From: Bacillota bacterium
GTDB taxonomy: Bacteria; Bacillota; Clostridia; Lachnospirales; Lachnospiraceae
Length of the DNA stretch: 23,151 bases
Reading direction: 5' to 3'
Assembly: GCA_023460575.1 (NCBI GenBank)
Contig: JAEWPQ010000113.1
Coordinates: 1 to 23,151 of the forward strand
The translations under genes were made by a program, and so were the position numbers. Each line of letters starts with the position of its first letter. Position 1 is the first letter of the stretch. Of this stretch, positions 1 to 6,440 are shown piece by piece. Below the pieces are notes generated by a model. The model made no database searches. It was not told the origin of the DNA and saw nothing but the letters and a program-made list of their open reading frames with translations.

Positions 1-578
1 CGGATCGGGAGATTACCCGAGAAGAAATTGCAGTAATCTTTGTAAACTACGCAAAGGAAACCGGCTATACGCTGCCAATCACCCGTGAAGCCATAACTTA
101 TGCCGACGCTTCCAGCATTGGCAGTGCATACAAAGTCGCTGTAAAAGCGATGCAGCAGGCGGGCATTATGATGGGAGGCAGTGACAACAAGTTTAATCCG
201 AAAGGAAATGCCACCCGCGCAGAGGTTTCCTTCATGCTGAGCCGGCTCGTCAAGCTCACTATCAACCCTGCCACAGCGCAGGGCTGGGCACAAAACGATT
301 CCGGACAGTACCTGTACTATAAGGACGGTAAGGCTCTCACCGGCACACAGACCATCGAAGGTGTGAAATATTTTTTTAATAACAATGGTACACTGAAAAC
401 TGGCTGGGTCAAGGACGGCGTTAACTGGCTCTATTATTCCGGCAATCTAATGTTAGCCGGCAAGTGGCTTGAGATTGATGGTAAATGGTATTACTTTTAC
501 ACCAACGGTTTTCTTGCCAGTAGCACACAGATTGACGGTTATGAAGTCGATGCGAACGGTGTAAGAAATACAAATTAA
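1..578 (+). CDS. Cell-surface protein, C-terminal part (SLH domain plus cell-wall-binding repeats)
   Basis: This is the 3' end of a gene that begins before the window; the frame is open from base 3. The visible 191 residues start inside an S-layer-homology domain (TREEIAVIFVNYAKETGY), followed by another SLH-type stretch with the typical 'GIMMGGSDNKFNPKGNATRAEVSFMLSR' pattern split over bases 160-260. The last ~90 residues are aromatic and glycine-rich repeats (GWAQNDSGQYLYYKDGKAL, GWVKDGVNWLYYSG, GKWLEIDGKWYYFYTNG) of the choline/cell-wall-binding repeat type. SLH domains hold proteins on secondary wall polymers, so the product should be exported and surface-bound. The catalytic or functional N-terminal part is outside the window, so its activity is unknown. 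It has no visible link to the arsenic genes downstream. Confidence 0.85.
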   Translation, partial: DREITREEIAVIFVNYAKETGYTLPITREAITYADASSIGSAYKVAVKAMQQAGIMMGGSDNKFNPKGNATRAEVSFMLSRLVKLTINPATAQGWAQNDSGQYLYYKDGKALTGTQTIEGVKYFFNNNGTLKTGWVKDGVNWLYYSGNLMLAGKWLEIDGKWYYFYTNGFLASSTQIDGYEVDANGVRNTN

Positions 579-661
579 ATGACAACCCTATAAAACAAAA
601 TTGTATAAGGACAATTTCATCTAAAGATAGGGATGCAAAGCTGAGGGTCTAAGGCAATGCT

Positions 662-695
662 TGAGAGTCTGCTCTATTCTAAGGGCAGGCTCTTG
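662..695. other. Stem-loop after the surface-protein gene
   Basis: A stable hairpin: AGAGTCTGCTCT (664-675) pairs with AGGGCAGGCTCT (682-693) through about 12 pairs including two G-T pairs, with the six-base loop ATTCTA. No T-tract follows (TGTCATAAGC), so it is not a classical intrinsic terminator. It may stabilise the 3' end of the upstream mRNA. The remainder of 579-811 shows only a weak AT-rich hairpin at 597-616 and a TATAAT box at 768-773 without a good -35. Confidence 0.4.
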
Positions 696-811
696 TCATA
701 AGCAGTTTTAGCTGAATAGTCCCATTCGCTATGCGACTTTTTGCGTTCTTCTACGGATGACTTAGGGTATAATACATATCTTAAATAGTCATTTGTAGAA
801 AGAAAATAAGA

Positions 812-884
812 CATGGTATAGCTCAGCTGGGAGAGCGCTTAAATGGCATTCAAGAGGTCATGGGTTCGAATCCCACTATCTCCA
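812..884 (+). tRNA. tRNA-Ala (GGC), degenerate and probably a pseudogene
   Basis: The sequence closely follows bacterial tRNA-Ala. The D arm is GCTC (821-824) with GAGC (833-836). The anticodon loop ATGGCAT (843-849) carries anticodon GGC, the T loop is TTCGAAT (865-871), and the 3' acceptor strand TATCTCC (877-883) is followed by discriminator A884. The 5' acceptor strand is CATGGTA (812-818), so its first three bases cannot pair with TCC at the other end. The anticodon stem has an A841-C851 mismatch and the T stem an A860-C876 mismatch. CCA is not encoded (ACTT follows). A TATAAT box at 768-773 could serve as -10. With three unpaired acceptor positions it is unlikely to be charged or processed normally, so I treat it as a decayed copy. 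It sits just before the arsenic island. Confidence 0.6.
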
Positions 885-894
885 CTTAAATGAT

Positions 895-927
895 AAGCCG
901 CAGGCATGAATGCTTGTGGCTTAAATT
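895..927 (+). terminator. Intrinsic terminator-like hairpin after the tRNA-like gene
   Basis: AAGCCGCAGGCAT (895-907) pairs with ATGCTTGTGGCTT (910-922) over 13 positions, including two G-T pairs. The following tract AAATTATTATA is AT-rich but not a pure T-run, so termination may be moderate. It separates the tRNA-like gene from the arsenic island. Confidence 0.5.
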
Positions 928-1108
928 ATTATAGGGACCGGATACTTGGTAAATCAAAGGTAAAAAGGCACATTTTCAGGTTATGTAAAATTGGTGATTT
1001 ATTATGTGTGGGAAGTGGATCAGTTACAGAAGCTTATGAAGAGAACGAAGATGACGAAAGAGTTGATAGACCCTCCCTTTTATAGTTTGCAAAAATATAA
1101 AAATAACT

Positions 1109-1139
1109 GTTGCAAAGTGCAACTGTTGTATGCTATTAT
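1109..1139 (+). promoter_or_regulatory. Promoter and palindromic operator of the marR-arsM unit
   Basis: A perfect inverted repeat GTTGCA-AAG-TGCAAC lies at 1109-1123. It overlaps a -35-like TTGCAA (1110-1115), with a TATTAT -10 at 1134-1139 after an 18-nt spacer. The MarR start codon is 18 nt further on. A dyad covering the -35 box is the usual layout for autorepression by a MarR dimer, so the neighbouring MarR is the likely ligand-responsive repressor. This palindrome is unrelated to the ArsR-type sites further along the island. Confidence 0.6.
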
Positions 1140-1156
1140 AATTCCGAGGTGATGAT

Positions 1157-1597
1157 ATGATTAACCAAGGAAGTGAAACCTTGCGAGAGTTGATTCGGAT
1201 ACTTGTCAGAGATTTAGGCATTTTAGAAAAAAGCGATGCCTCTTGTTGTGGAGTTACAATTACGCAGTGCCATGCCGTCGTTGAAATTGGACGAAAAGGA
1301 AAGATTTCATTAGTTGATCTCGCTGTATTGTTGGGATTGGATAAAAGTACTATGAGCCGGACAATCAATAATCTGGTGGAATCAGATTTAGTTCTCCGGG
1401 ATTTAGATGCGGAAAACAGACGGTATGTAATTATTCAGTTAACTGAAAATGGCAGAAACGTATTCCAGATTATCGAAGAAAGTATGAATGGGTATTATAA
1501 GAGCATCTTCAACTCAATTCCGGAAAACAAAAGGAACCAAGTGATGGAGAGCTTACAACTTCTCACAAATGCGGTCGTAAGCAACAAATGTTGCTAA
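1157..1597 (+). CDS. MarR-family regulator, Cys-rich, likely arsenic-responsive
   Basis: A 146-residue winged-helix protein of typical MarR length. The recognition region reads VLLGLDKSTMSRTINNLVES, and the wing carries DLVLRDLDAENRRYVIIQLT. The unusual features are a vicinal Cys pair in SDASCCGVTITQCH (C30, C31, with C38 near) and a second pair at the extreme C-terminus (C145, C146). Vicinal thiols are good As(III) ligands, so I infer that it senses arsenite or another soft metalloid. ATG 1157 is preceded by GAGGTG (1146-1151). It is followed after 41 nt by arsM, so it probably controls arsM and the acetyltransferase. The fold assignment is firm; the inducer is inferred from cysteines and context only. 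Confidence 0.85.
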   Translation: MINQGSETLRELIRILVRDLGILEKSDASCCGVTITQCHAVVEIGRKGKISLVDLAVLLGLDKSTMSRTINNLVESDLVLRDLDAENRRYVIIQLTENGRNVFQIIEESMNGYYKSIFNSIPENKRNQVMESLQLLTNAVVSNKCC

Positions 1598-1638
1598 GAG
1601 ATTCAAATTATTAGAAAAACTACAGGAGGTAATTTTTT

Positions 1639-2454
1639 ATGGAAAAGAGTATTCAGGATGAAATCAAAACGTATTATGGCGCCATTGCGAAAAAGGTTAG
1701 CGAAAATGCAAAGGCATCCTGCTGCGGCGAAACATCTTGCTGCGGCAATACTGCGAAAGAGTCCATTCTTTATTCAGAAGATTTCACAGCAGGGATACCC
1801 ATTGAAGCGATTAATGCTTCTTTAGGGTGCGCCAATCCCCTCGTGCTTGCAAATTTACAACCAGGAGAAACTGTTCTTGACTTAGGAAGCGGCGGAGGCA
1901 TTGATGTCCTGATTTCCTCAAAATATGTTGGGGAAACTGGAAAAGTCTACGGACTGGATATGACGGATGAAATGCTGGAATTAGCAAATCAGAATAAGAA
2001 AAAAAGCGGTGCGAAAAATGTGGAATTCATCAAAGGGTATATTGAGGATATTCCCTTGCAGGATGAAACGGTTGATGTAGTTACTTCAAATTGCGTAATT
2101 AATTTGAGCGAAAGCAAGGAAGATGCATTGGGAGAGGCTTACCGGGTACTGAAAAAAGGCGGAAGGCTTGCTATAGCGGATATCGTTCAATTAAAAGCGG
2201 TTTCAGATGAAATAAGAGAGAGCATTCAGATGTGGGTGGGCTGTATTTCCGGTGCATTAACCATAGAGGATTACAAAAGAATCCTGAAAAAGGTTGGTTT
2301 TAAAGAGATTGAGATCACCCCTGTTAACATCTACACTAAGGATGTAATGAAAGATATTGCAGAATCCAAAAATCTAGGTGACATTTACTCCAAAATGGAT
2401 GAAACCGCATTAGATGGAGCTTTTACAGGCGCACATGTTAAGGCATACAAATAG
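1639..2454 (+). CDS. arsM: Arsenite S-adenosylmethionine methyltransferase ArsM
   Basis: A 271-residue class I SAM methyltransferase that methylates As(III) to mono-, di- and trimethyl species in the cytoplasm. The SAM motif I is VLDLGSGGGID (residues 79-89). Three cysteines lie in the contexts conserved in ArsM: C64 in SLGCANP, C152 in TSNCVINLS and C202 in WVGCISGAL; these bind arsenic. The N-terminus has a double CCG motif (C28-C29 and C34-C35), seen in many bacterial ArsM proteins and likely to help capture As(III). The start ATG 1639 has a strong GGAGG 11 nt upstream. It sits between the MarR gene and the acetyltransferase (12-nt gap), evidently in one operon. Length is normal and no key residue is missing. 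Confidence 0.93.
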   Translation: MEKSIQDEIKTYYGAIAKKVSENAKASCCGETSCCGNTAKESILYSEDFTAGIPIEAINASLGCANPLVLANLQPGETVLDLGSGGGIDVLISSKYVGETGKVYGLDMTDEMLELANQNKKKSGAKNVEFIKGYIEDIPLQDETVDVVTSNCVINLSESKEDALGEAYRVLKKGGRLAIADIVQLKAVSDEIRESIQMWVGCISGALTIEDYKRILKKVGFKEIEITPVNIYTKDVMKDIAESKNLGDIYSKMDETALDGAFTGAHVKAYK

Positions 2455-2465
2455 GGAGAAAAATT

Positions 2466-2960
2466 ATGGATTATAAAGTTGAAGTGATGAAAGAATCCGA
2501 CTGGACACAAGTTGCAAAGATCTATACAGAAGGTATAAATACTAAAATCGCTACATTTCAAAGTGAAGCACCAAGCTGGGAAGAGTGGAATAAAGGACAT
2601 TGTGAATCCTGCCGCTTAGTAGCCAGGGCTGGTGATATCATTTTGGGTTGGGCTGCTTTATCTCCAGTTTCCAGCCGGTGTGTTTATGCCGGGGTTGCAG
2701 AAGTAAGTATCTATATCGGTAGGCAATATCAAGGTCAAAAAGTTGGTTTTACACTTCTGGAAAAATTAATTGAACTCTCAGAAGAAAACGGATATTGGAC
2801 ATTGCAATCAGGAATTATAAAAGAGAATAACTCCAGTTTGAACTTACATAAGAAATGTGGTTTTAGGGAAATTGGCTATAGAGAAAGACTCGGCAAAATG
2901 GATAACGGAAAGTGGCATGATGTAGTACTAGTTGAACGCAGAAGTAAGCTCGTTGGCTAA
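2466..2960 (+). CDS. GNAT acetyltransferase of the ArsN/phosphinothricin acetyltransferase type
   Basis: A 164-residue GNAT protein. The stretch RCVYAGVAEVSIYIGRQYQG is characteristic of the phosphinothricin N-acetyltransferase (PAT) group, which includes the ArsN proteins found in ars clusters. Those proteins acetylate the amino group of arsinothricin, an arsenic analogue of phosphinothricin. The C-terminal NLHKKCGFREIGYRERLGKM is the usual GNAT motif B region. The acetyl-CoA loop reads QYQGQKVG, where family members usually have a second glycine (GxGxG/A) in place of the lysine. It follows arsM by 11 nt, so it is co-transcribed. The ArsN role is an inference from family and neighbours; a generic PAT-like N-acetyltransferase is the alternative. 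Confidence 0.85.
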   Translation: MDYKVEVMKESDWTQVAKIYTEGINTKIATFQSEAPSWEEWNKGHCESCRLVARAGDIILGWAALSPVSSRCVYAGVAEVSIYIGRQYQGQKVGFTLLEKLIELSEENGYWTLQSGIIKENNSSLNLHKKCGFREIGYRERLGKMDNGKWHDVVLVERRSKLVG

Positions 2961-2991
2961 TTGATAAAGCAAAAACCGGAGGTGTATGAAC

Positions 2992-3123
2992 ATGTTAATT
3001 TTCATAATAGCTATACTTTTACTTTCTATTATTGCTTTAATTCCAGGTGATAACAATTCGGCATATGAAGAATATTGCCGGAATGAATGCTGGAGCAGAA
3101 GGAAGCCATGCTGCTATCGGTAA
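2992..3123 (+). CDS. Small Cys-rich single-pass membrane peptide (43 aa)
   Basis: ATG 2992 stands 9 nt after a strong GGAGG (2978-2982), 31 nt past the acetyltransferase stop. The encoded 43 residues open with a hydrophobic helix (LIFIIAILLLSIIALIP, residues 2-18), followed by a short polar tail with four cysteines in the pattern C-x3-C-x7-CC (YCRNECWSRRKPCC). One membrane span with a short Cys-rich tail would suit metal(loid) binding at the membrane. I do not recognise a family. The strong ribosome-binding site and operon position favour a real gene, but the tail runs into sequence that reads as a decayed gene in another frame, so the tail could be accidental. Confidence 0.5.
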   Translation: MLIFIIAILLLSIIALIPGDNNSAYEEYCRNECWSRRKPCCYR

Positions 3124-3256
3124 ACTTGAATCAGGGTGTAGCGTTTGCAGGTGCACATTACCGGCTGAAAGAAGGAAAGCAATTGCAGAGATAGTCCGGA
3201 TATATGGTCTGATTTTAGTTGAAGATGATACAAGATCGATCTGTGCCGTCCGATAA
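3047..3256 (+). pseudogene. Remnant of a PLP-dependent aminotransferase-like gene
   Basis: The frame ending at 3256 contains LPAERRKAIAEIVRIYGLIL followed by VEDDT. This is the core of fold-type I aminotransferases and MocR-type regulators, where '(N)PT...RRxxIAxLA..y...iiEDD.Y' surrounds the PLP-binding Asp. Only ~70 codons survive, with neither the N-terminal half nor the catalytic lysine region. The first ~20 residues do not resemble the family. It overlaps the small membrane-peptide ORF in a different frame and has no own ribosome-binding site. I regard it as a relic rather than an expressed protein; the family match is by eye. Confidence 0.45.
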
Positions 3257-3328
3257 AGTCCAAATTCTTTTTTTGGTTCCTTTAGAAATTCCCATAATAT
3301 TAAATCCTTTTAAGTTCATTATAAGATA

Positions 3329-3368
3329 AGAGTAGGCAAGGTTATATTCCTTGTCTACTTTTATTTTA
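3329..3368 (+). terminator. Intrinsic terminator of the marR-arsM-acetyltransferase unit
   Basis: AGTAGGCAAGG (3331-3341) pairs with CCTTGTCTACT (3349-3359), 11 pairs with one G-T, loop TTATATT, followed by the T-rich tract TTTATTTT. It closes the first arsenic unit before the next promoter. Confidence 0.75.
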
Positions 3369-3403
3369 CAACTTTATTTTCCGGGTGGTCCTGATTAATC
3401 ATA

Positions 3404-3454
3404 TTGACAAAAACCGATATGATGCTATAATATAACATATCGATAAACATAGAT
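3404..3454 (+). promoter_or_regulatory. Promoter with ArsR-type operators upstream of the MFS gene
   Basis: A consensus -35 TTGACA (3404-3409) and -10 TATAAT (3426-3431) are separated by 16 nt. Five bases after the -10 lies ATATCGATAAACATAGAT (3437-3454), identical at 17 of 18 positions to a site at the arsR1 promoter (5627-5644). A partial inverted copy, CGATATG (3415-3421), lies on the other side of the -10 and mirrors CATATCG (3436-3442). Binding here would block RNA polymerase. The likely repressor is ArsR1 or ArsR2 of this window. Confidence 0.7.
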
Positions 3455-3513
3455 GTGTAAAAAAGCATCAGGAACCAAAGCACTTAGAGTTGGAAGAAAC
3501 GGAGAGAAATAAT

Positions 3514-4701
3514 ATGGATAACAAAAGTAAAAACAAACTAATTATGATTTTAGGCTTAATGGCTTTCCTTGCAAACGGAGATAATTATGCAGCAGCACCA
3601 TTAATCATCAATATTTCAAAAGATTTAAATATATCAGTAAGTACGGCAGCAATATCTGTAACAGCTTATATGCTTGCATTCGGGGTATTTACTCTCATAT
3701 TTGGACCTGTGTCAGACCGGTATGGCAAAGTGAAAATAATAAATATAGCGGCAATGGGAACTTCTGTTTTTAGTATATTAGGTGCATTTGCATTTAATTT
3801 GCCGTCTCTAATATTCTTCAGGGCTATGAATGGTGCATTTGGTGCCGGGATTTTCCCAGTCACTATGGCTCTGGTTGGACAAAGCTTTGATGATAAGAAC
3901 CGTCATAAAGCCCTTGGCAAGGTTATGGGACTCATGTTTTTAGGAGCTGCTACAGCCTCTGCAATTGGTGGGGCATTGTCCTATTTTGGTTCATGGAGAC
4001 TGGTTTATCTCATATATGGAATAGGAGAATTAGTGCTTTCAATAATTATGCTTAAGATTTTGGAGCGGGATAAACCGGTAGTTGAAACACTGGATTTTGC
4101 AAAAGCATATAAAGAACCATTGACAAACTTTAAATTTATGAGAATTGTACTTATCGTATTCTTTTTGGGTTTCAGCGTTTTTGGAAGCTTTACTTATTCC
4201 GGATCATTAATACAGGAGATTACAGGATATAATATACTGATTGTCGGATTGATCATTTCTTTATTTGGTGTTGGTACGGTTATAGGCGGGAGAATGGCAC
4301 CAAAGTTGAAAGCAAAGCTGAAAAATGGATTTTTAGTCTTAGCAGGAATAATAGGAGCAATATCCTTGTTTGCTCTTTCAACAGTTACAAATGCCTGGAT
4401 GCTGGGAATGGCTCTTTTTGGTTTTGGTTTAGCTTTTATCTTCCTTCAATCAACGCTGATTGCAACGGCTCAGGAGCAATTGCCGAAAATGAGAGGAACA
4501 GCAATGTCTCTTACGTCCTTTAACATGTTTGTGGGTGGTGCCGTTGGCACAAGCTTAAACGGAATGATTATAAAAACTTATGGTGCTCCAAGAATCTTCC
4601 TGATTACGTCGGTCATCCTATTGGTAGTTTCAATGTTTGCAGCATTCTTTGTTGCAAAATTTGAAATGAGTAAAATGAAATCAACACTACAGTCAAATTA
4701 A
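3514..4701 (+). CDS. Major facilitator superfamily (DHA1-like) exporter in the arsenic island
   Basis: A 395-residue membrane protein with about 12 hydrophobic segments and the MFS loop 2-3 signature GPVSDRYGKVKI. Further signs are RAMNGAFGAGIFPVTMALVG in helix 4 and a central cytoplasmic loop around residues 185-205. ATG 3514 is chosen because GGAGA stands 8 nt upstream; a TTG at 3490 in the same frame has no ribosome-binding site. It lies behind an ArsR-type promoter and 14 nt before the ArsP-like permease, so it should be induced by arsenic. The substrate cannot be read from the sequence; an organoarsenical or another toxic compound is plausible. It is not recognisably ArsJ, whose usual glyceraldehyde-3-phosphate dehydrogenase partner is absent here. 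Confidence 0.85.
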   Translation: MDNKSKNKLIMILGLMAFLANGDNYAAAPLIINISKDLNISVSTAAISVTAYMLAFGVFTLIFGPVSDRYGKVKIINIAAMGTSVFSILGAFAFNLPSLIFFRAMNGAFGAGIFPVTMALVGQSFDDKNRHKALGKVMGLMFLGAATASAIGGALSYFGSWRLVYLIYGIGELVLSIIMLKILERDKPVVETLDFAKAYKEPLTNFKFMRIVLIVFFLGFSVFGSFTYSGSLIQEITGYNILIVGLIISLFGVGTVIGGRMAPKLKAKLKNGFLVLAGIIGAISLFALSTVTNAWMLGMALFGFGLAFIFLQSTLIATAQEQLPKMRGTAMSLTSFNMFVGGAVGTSLNGMIIKTYGAPRIFLITSVILLVVSMFAAFFVAKFEMSKMKSTLQSN

Positions 4702-4715
4702 AAGGAGGTTTGTGT

Positions 4716-5162
4716 ATGGATACCTATATTTTTTATGGGATTACCATAATTCTGTTACTCATTTCATTTGTTAAGGATAAAAAGAAAACAAAGATGGCAC
4801 TGAAAAAAGCATGGAAAGCATTTGAGAATATTCTTCCTGAATTTTTAGTTGTAATATCATTGGTTGGCGTCATGCTGGCGGTATTAAATACGGAGACCAT
4901 TACCAGAATCATAGGATCGGATTCAGGCTTTTTAGGAGTAGGAATTGCTGCAATTGTAGGGGCTATAACGTTGATTCCAGGATTTGTAGCATTTCCTATG
5001 GCAGCGCTCCTTTTACAGGGAGGAGCTGGATATATGCAGATTGGAGCATTCGTTTCAACCTTAATGATGGTTGGAATTGTAACCATGCCTGTAGAAATTA
5101 AATATTTTGGCAGGAAAGTTACCATATTTCTGCAAATTCATTTAAAGAAATGCTATTTGTAA
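4716..5162 (+). CDS. ArsP-like (DUF318) permease, N-terminal half, truncated by a deletion
   Basis: A 148-residue membrane protein from ATG 4716, with AAAGGAGG 7 nt upstream. It has four hydrophobic segments and the motif LIPGFVAFPMAALLLQGGAG, characteristic of DUF318/UPF0718 permeases, which include the organoarsenical exporter ArsP. The family match ends at PVEIKYFGRKVT (about base 5125). The last ~11 residues (FLQIHLKKCYL) are out-of-frame reading of the next permease sequence. Family members of this kind are often encoded as two adjacent half-size genes, or as one ~300-residue protein. Here the last membrane helix of the first half is missing. It probably no longer works unless both truncated halves still assemble. 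Confidence 0.7.
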   Translation: MDTYIFYGITIILLLISFVKDKKKTKMALKKAWKAFENILPEFLVVISLVGVMLAVLNTETITRIIGSDSGFLGVGIAAIVGAITLIPGFVAFPMAALLLQGGAGYMQIGAFVSTLMMVGIVTMPVEIKYFGRKVTIFLQIHLKKCYL

Positions 5163-5563
5163 TACCGCCCGTATTTGTATTACTTGGCTTACTGGATATA
5201 TGGGTTCCGAGAGAAACCATGGTTAAATTTATGGGAGAGGGATCCGGCATTAAGGGAGTCATTTTATCCATTCTGCTTGGGTCGGCCGCCGCCGGGCCAT
5301 TGTATGGTGCATTTCCGGTTGCAGCTGTTTTTATGAAAAAGGGTGTTAAGTTTATGAATATACTTATATTCATAGGAGCGTGGTCAACTACAAAGATTCC
5401 GATGTTTTTATTTGAAATAGCCGCATTGGGAAACAATTTTGCAATTACAAGGCTGCTCGTGGACATTCCCGGAATTATAGTGATTGCCTTTATCATTTCC
5501 AGATTTATTTCAAAAAAAGAATTGGAAGAAATCTATGCAAATGTGGATAAGATAAGTAAATAA
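5150..5563 (+). CDS. ArsP-like (DUF318) permease, C-terminal half, lacking its N-terminus
   Basis: 137 residues can be read from ATG 5150, overlapping the previous ORF by 13 nt. The matching frame already starts upstream at SYHISANSFKEM (about 5117-5152), so the real beginning of this half is lost. It contains GSAAAGPLYGAFPVAAVFMK and FIGAWSTTKIPMFLFEIAALG, the second pseudo-symmetric copy of the GFVAFP-type repeat in the first half. No good ribosome-binding site precedes ATG 5150 (AAAGAA only), so translation would depend on coupling to the upstream frame. I see it as the remaining part of a second permease gene joined to the first by an out-of-frame deletion; a simple frameshift in a single gene is the alternative. 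Confidence 0.6.
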   Translation: MLFVIPPVFVLLGLLDIWVPRETMVKFMGEGSGIKGVILSILLGSAAAGPLYGAFPVAAVFMKKGVKFMNILIFIGAWSTTKIPMFLFEIAALGNNFAITRLLVDIPGIIVIAFIISRFISKKELEEIYANVDKISK

Positions 5564-5588
5564 TTTATCTGATGCAATTAATTAACGA

Positions 5589-5644
5589 TTGACATTTATC
5601 GATATGTGAGATAGGATAAAATTATCATATCGATAAATATAGAT
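5589..5644 (+). promoter_or_regulatory. Promoter and double ArsR operator of arsR1
   Basis: The -35 is TTGACA (5589-5594) and the -10 is TAGGAT (5612-5617), spaced by 17 nt. A 13-nt sequence, ATTTATCGATATG (5594-5606), and its exact inverse, CATATCGATAAAT (5626-5638), flank the -10. The downstream copy is part of the 18-nt site ATATCGATAAATATAGAT (5627-5644) shared with the MFS promoter. The layout predicts tight autoregulation by an ArsR dimer pair. Confidence 0.75.
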
Positions 5645-5658
5645 AAGAGGTAAATACA

Positions 5659-5943
5659 ATGATAAACCAATATGAAAGAGATGCAAAAATCTTTAAAGCA
5701 CTTTGTGATCCCAACCGATTAATGATCATTGAAATGTTACAGGGTGGAGAAAAATGCGCATGCAAATTACTTGAAGATTTAAATATCGTACAGTCGACAT
5801 TATCCCACCATATGAAAATATTATGTGAGTCTGGTTTAGTGGAAAGTACCAGGGTGGGAAAGTGGATGCATTATACATTAAGCAAACAGGGATTTGAAAC
5901 AGCAACAGCCTGCTTAGCTGAAATTGCAAAGAATATTAAATAA
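5659..5943 (+). CDS. arsR: ArsR-family As(III)-responsive repressor (ArsR1)
   Basis: A 94-residue winged-helix repressor of the ArsR/SmtB family. The metal-binding CxC is C33-A-C35 in GEKCACKLLEDLNIV, just before the recognition helix STLSHHMKILCESGLVE, matching the ELCVCDL motif of classical ArsR. C16 may add a third ligand. Binding of As(III) or Sb(III) to these thiols releases the protein from DNA. It starts 14 nt after the double operator at 5589-5644 (GAGGTA as ribosome-binding site) and most likely represses itself, the downstream genes and the MFS/permease promoter that shares its operator. Confidence 0.9.
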   Translation: MINQYERDAKIFKALCDPNRLMIIEMLQGGEKCACKLLEDLNIVQSTLSHHMKILCESGLVESTRVGKWMHYTLSKQGFETATACLAEIAKNIK

Positions 5944-5975
5944 ATCCTGACATGATTTTGGGGGTGATCCGATCC

Positions 5976-6440
5976 ATGAAGACTTTAAATACTACGATCG
6001 CAGTTTTAGGCGGCGGACCTGCCGGATACGCAGCGGCAATCCGAGCGGCACAATTGGGTACTGAGGTAGTTCTGATAGAAGAAAAAGAGATAGGGGGAGT
6101 GTGCTTAAACATTGGCTGCATTCCCACAAAAGCACTGTTAAAAACTGCTGAAACAGGTACTGTCATTAAGAAATCAAAAGAGTTTGGCATAGAAAGCAGC
6201 ATGAGCAAAATTGATTGGAACGTTTCTGTTGGAAGAAAAAACAGAGTGGTGAAAAATATTAATACCGGCGTTGAACAACTTCTTGCTTTTCATGGCGTAA
6301 ATATAGTGAAAGGGCGGGGGATCGTTGCAGGCGAGAAAAAATTAGTTGTTGCAACATAGGAAGAAGAGGTTTGTGTAAATTGCGAAAAGATCATATTAGC
6401 TGCGGGTGCAGAGCCAATGCTGCCTCCTGTTAAGGGAATT
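5976..6440 (+). pseudogene. Dihydrolipoyl dehydrogenase remnant (N-terminal domain)
   Basis: From ATG 5976 (GGGGGTG upstream) the sequence has the FAD-binding VLGGGPAGYAAAIRAAQLG. It also has the redox-active disulfide GGVCLNIGCIPTK (C43, C48) of dihydrolipoyl dehydrogenases. A TAG at 6357-6359 ends the frame after ~127 residues; the normal length is 450-570. In the same frame after the stop the family sequence continues (KIILAAGAEPMLPPVKG, about 6387-6437). It then switches abruptly to an unrelated zinc-protein tail. It therefore carries both a nonsense mutation and a large 3' deletion. The NAD and dimer domains are gone, so it cannot be active. It follows arsR1 closely and would have been induced with it. 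Confidence 0.85.

Noticed and set aside
597..616. Hairpin AAATTGT/ACAATTT after the surface-protein gene
   Set aside because: Only seven A/T-rich pairs and no T-tract; too weak to call a terminator.
994..1152. Open frame of 52 codons from GTG 994 through the marR promoter
   Set aside because: No ribosome-binding site, no family likeness, and it covers the promoter and palindrome; probably chance or a faint relic.
4733..5496. Long minus-strand frames opposite the permease halves
   Set aside because: They are antisense shadows: the plus strand encodes clear membrane protein motifs and the minus frames have no ribosome-binding sites.
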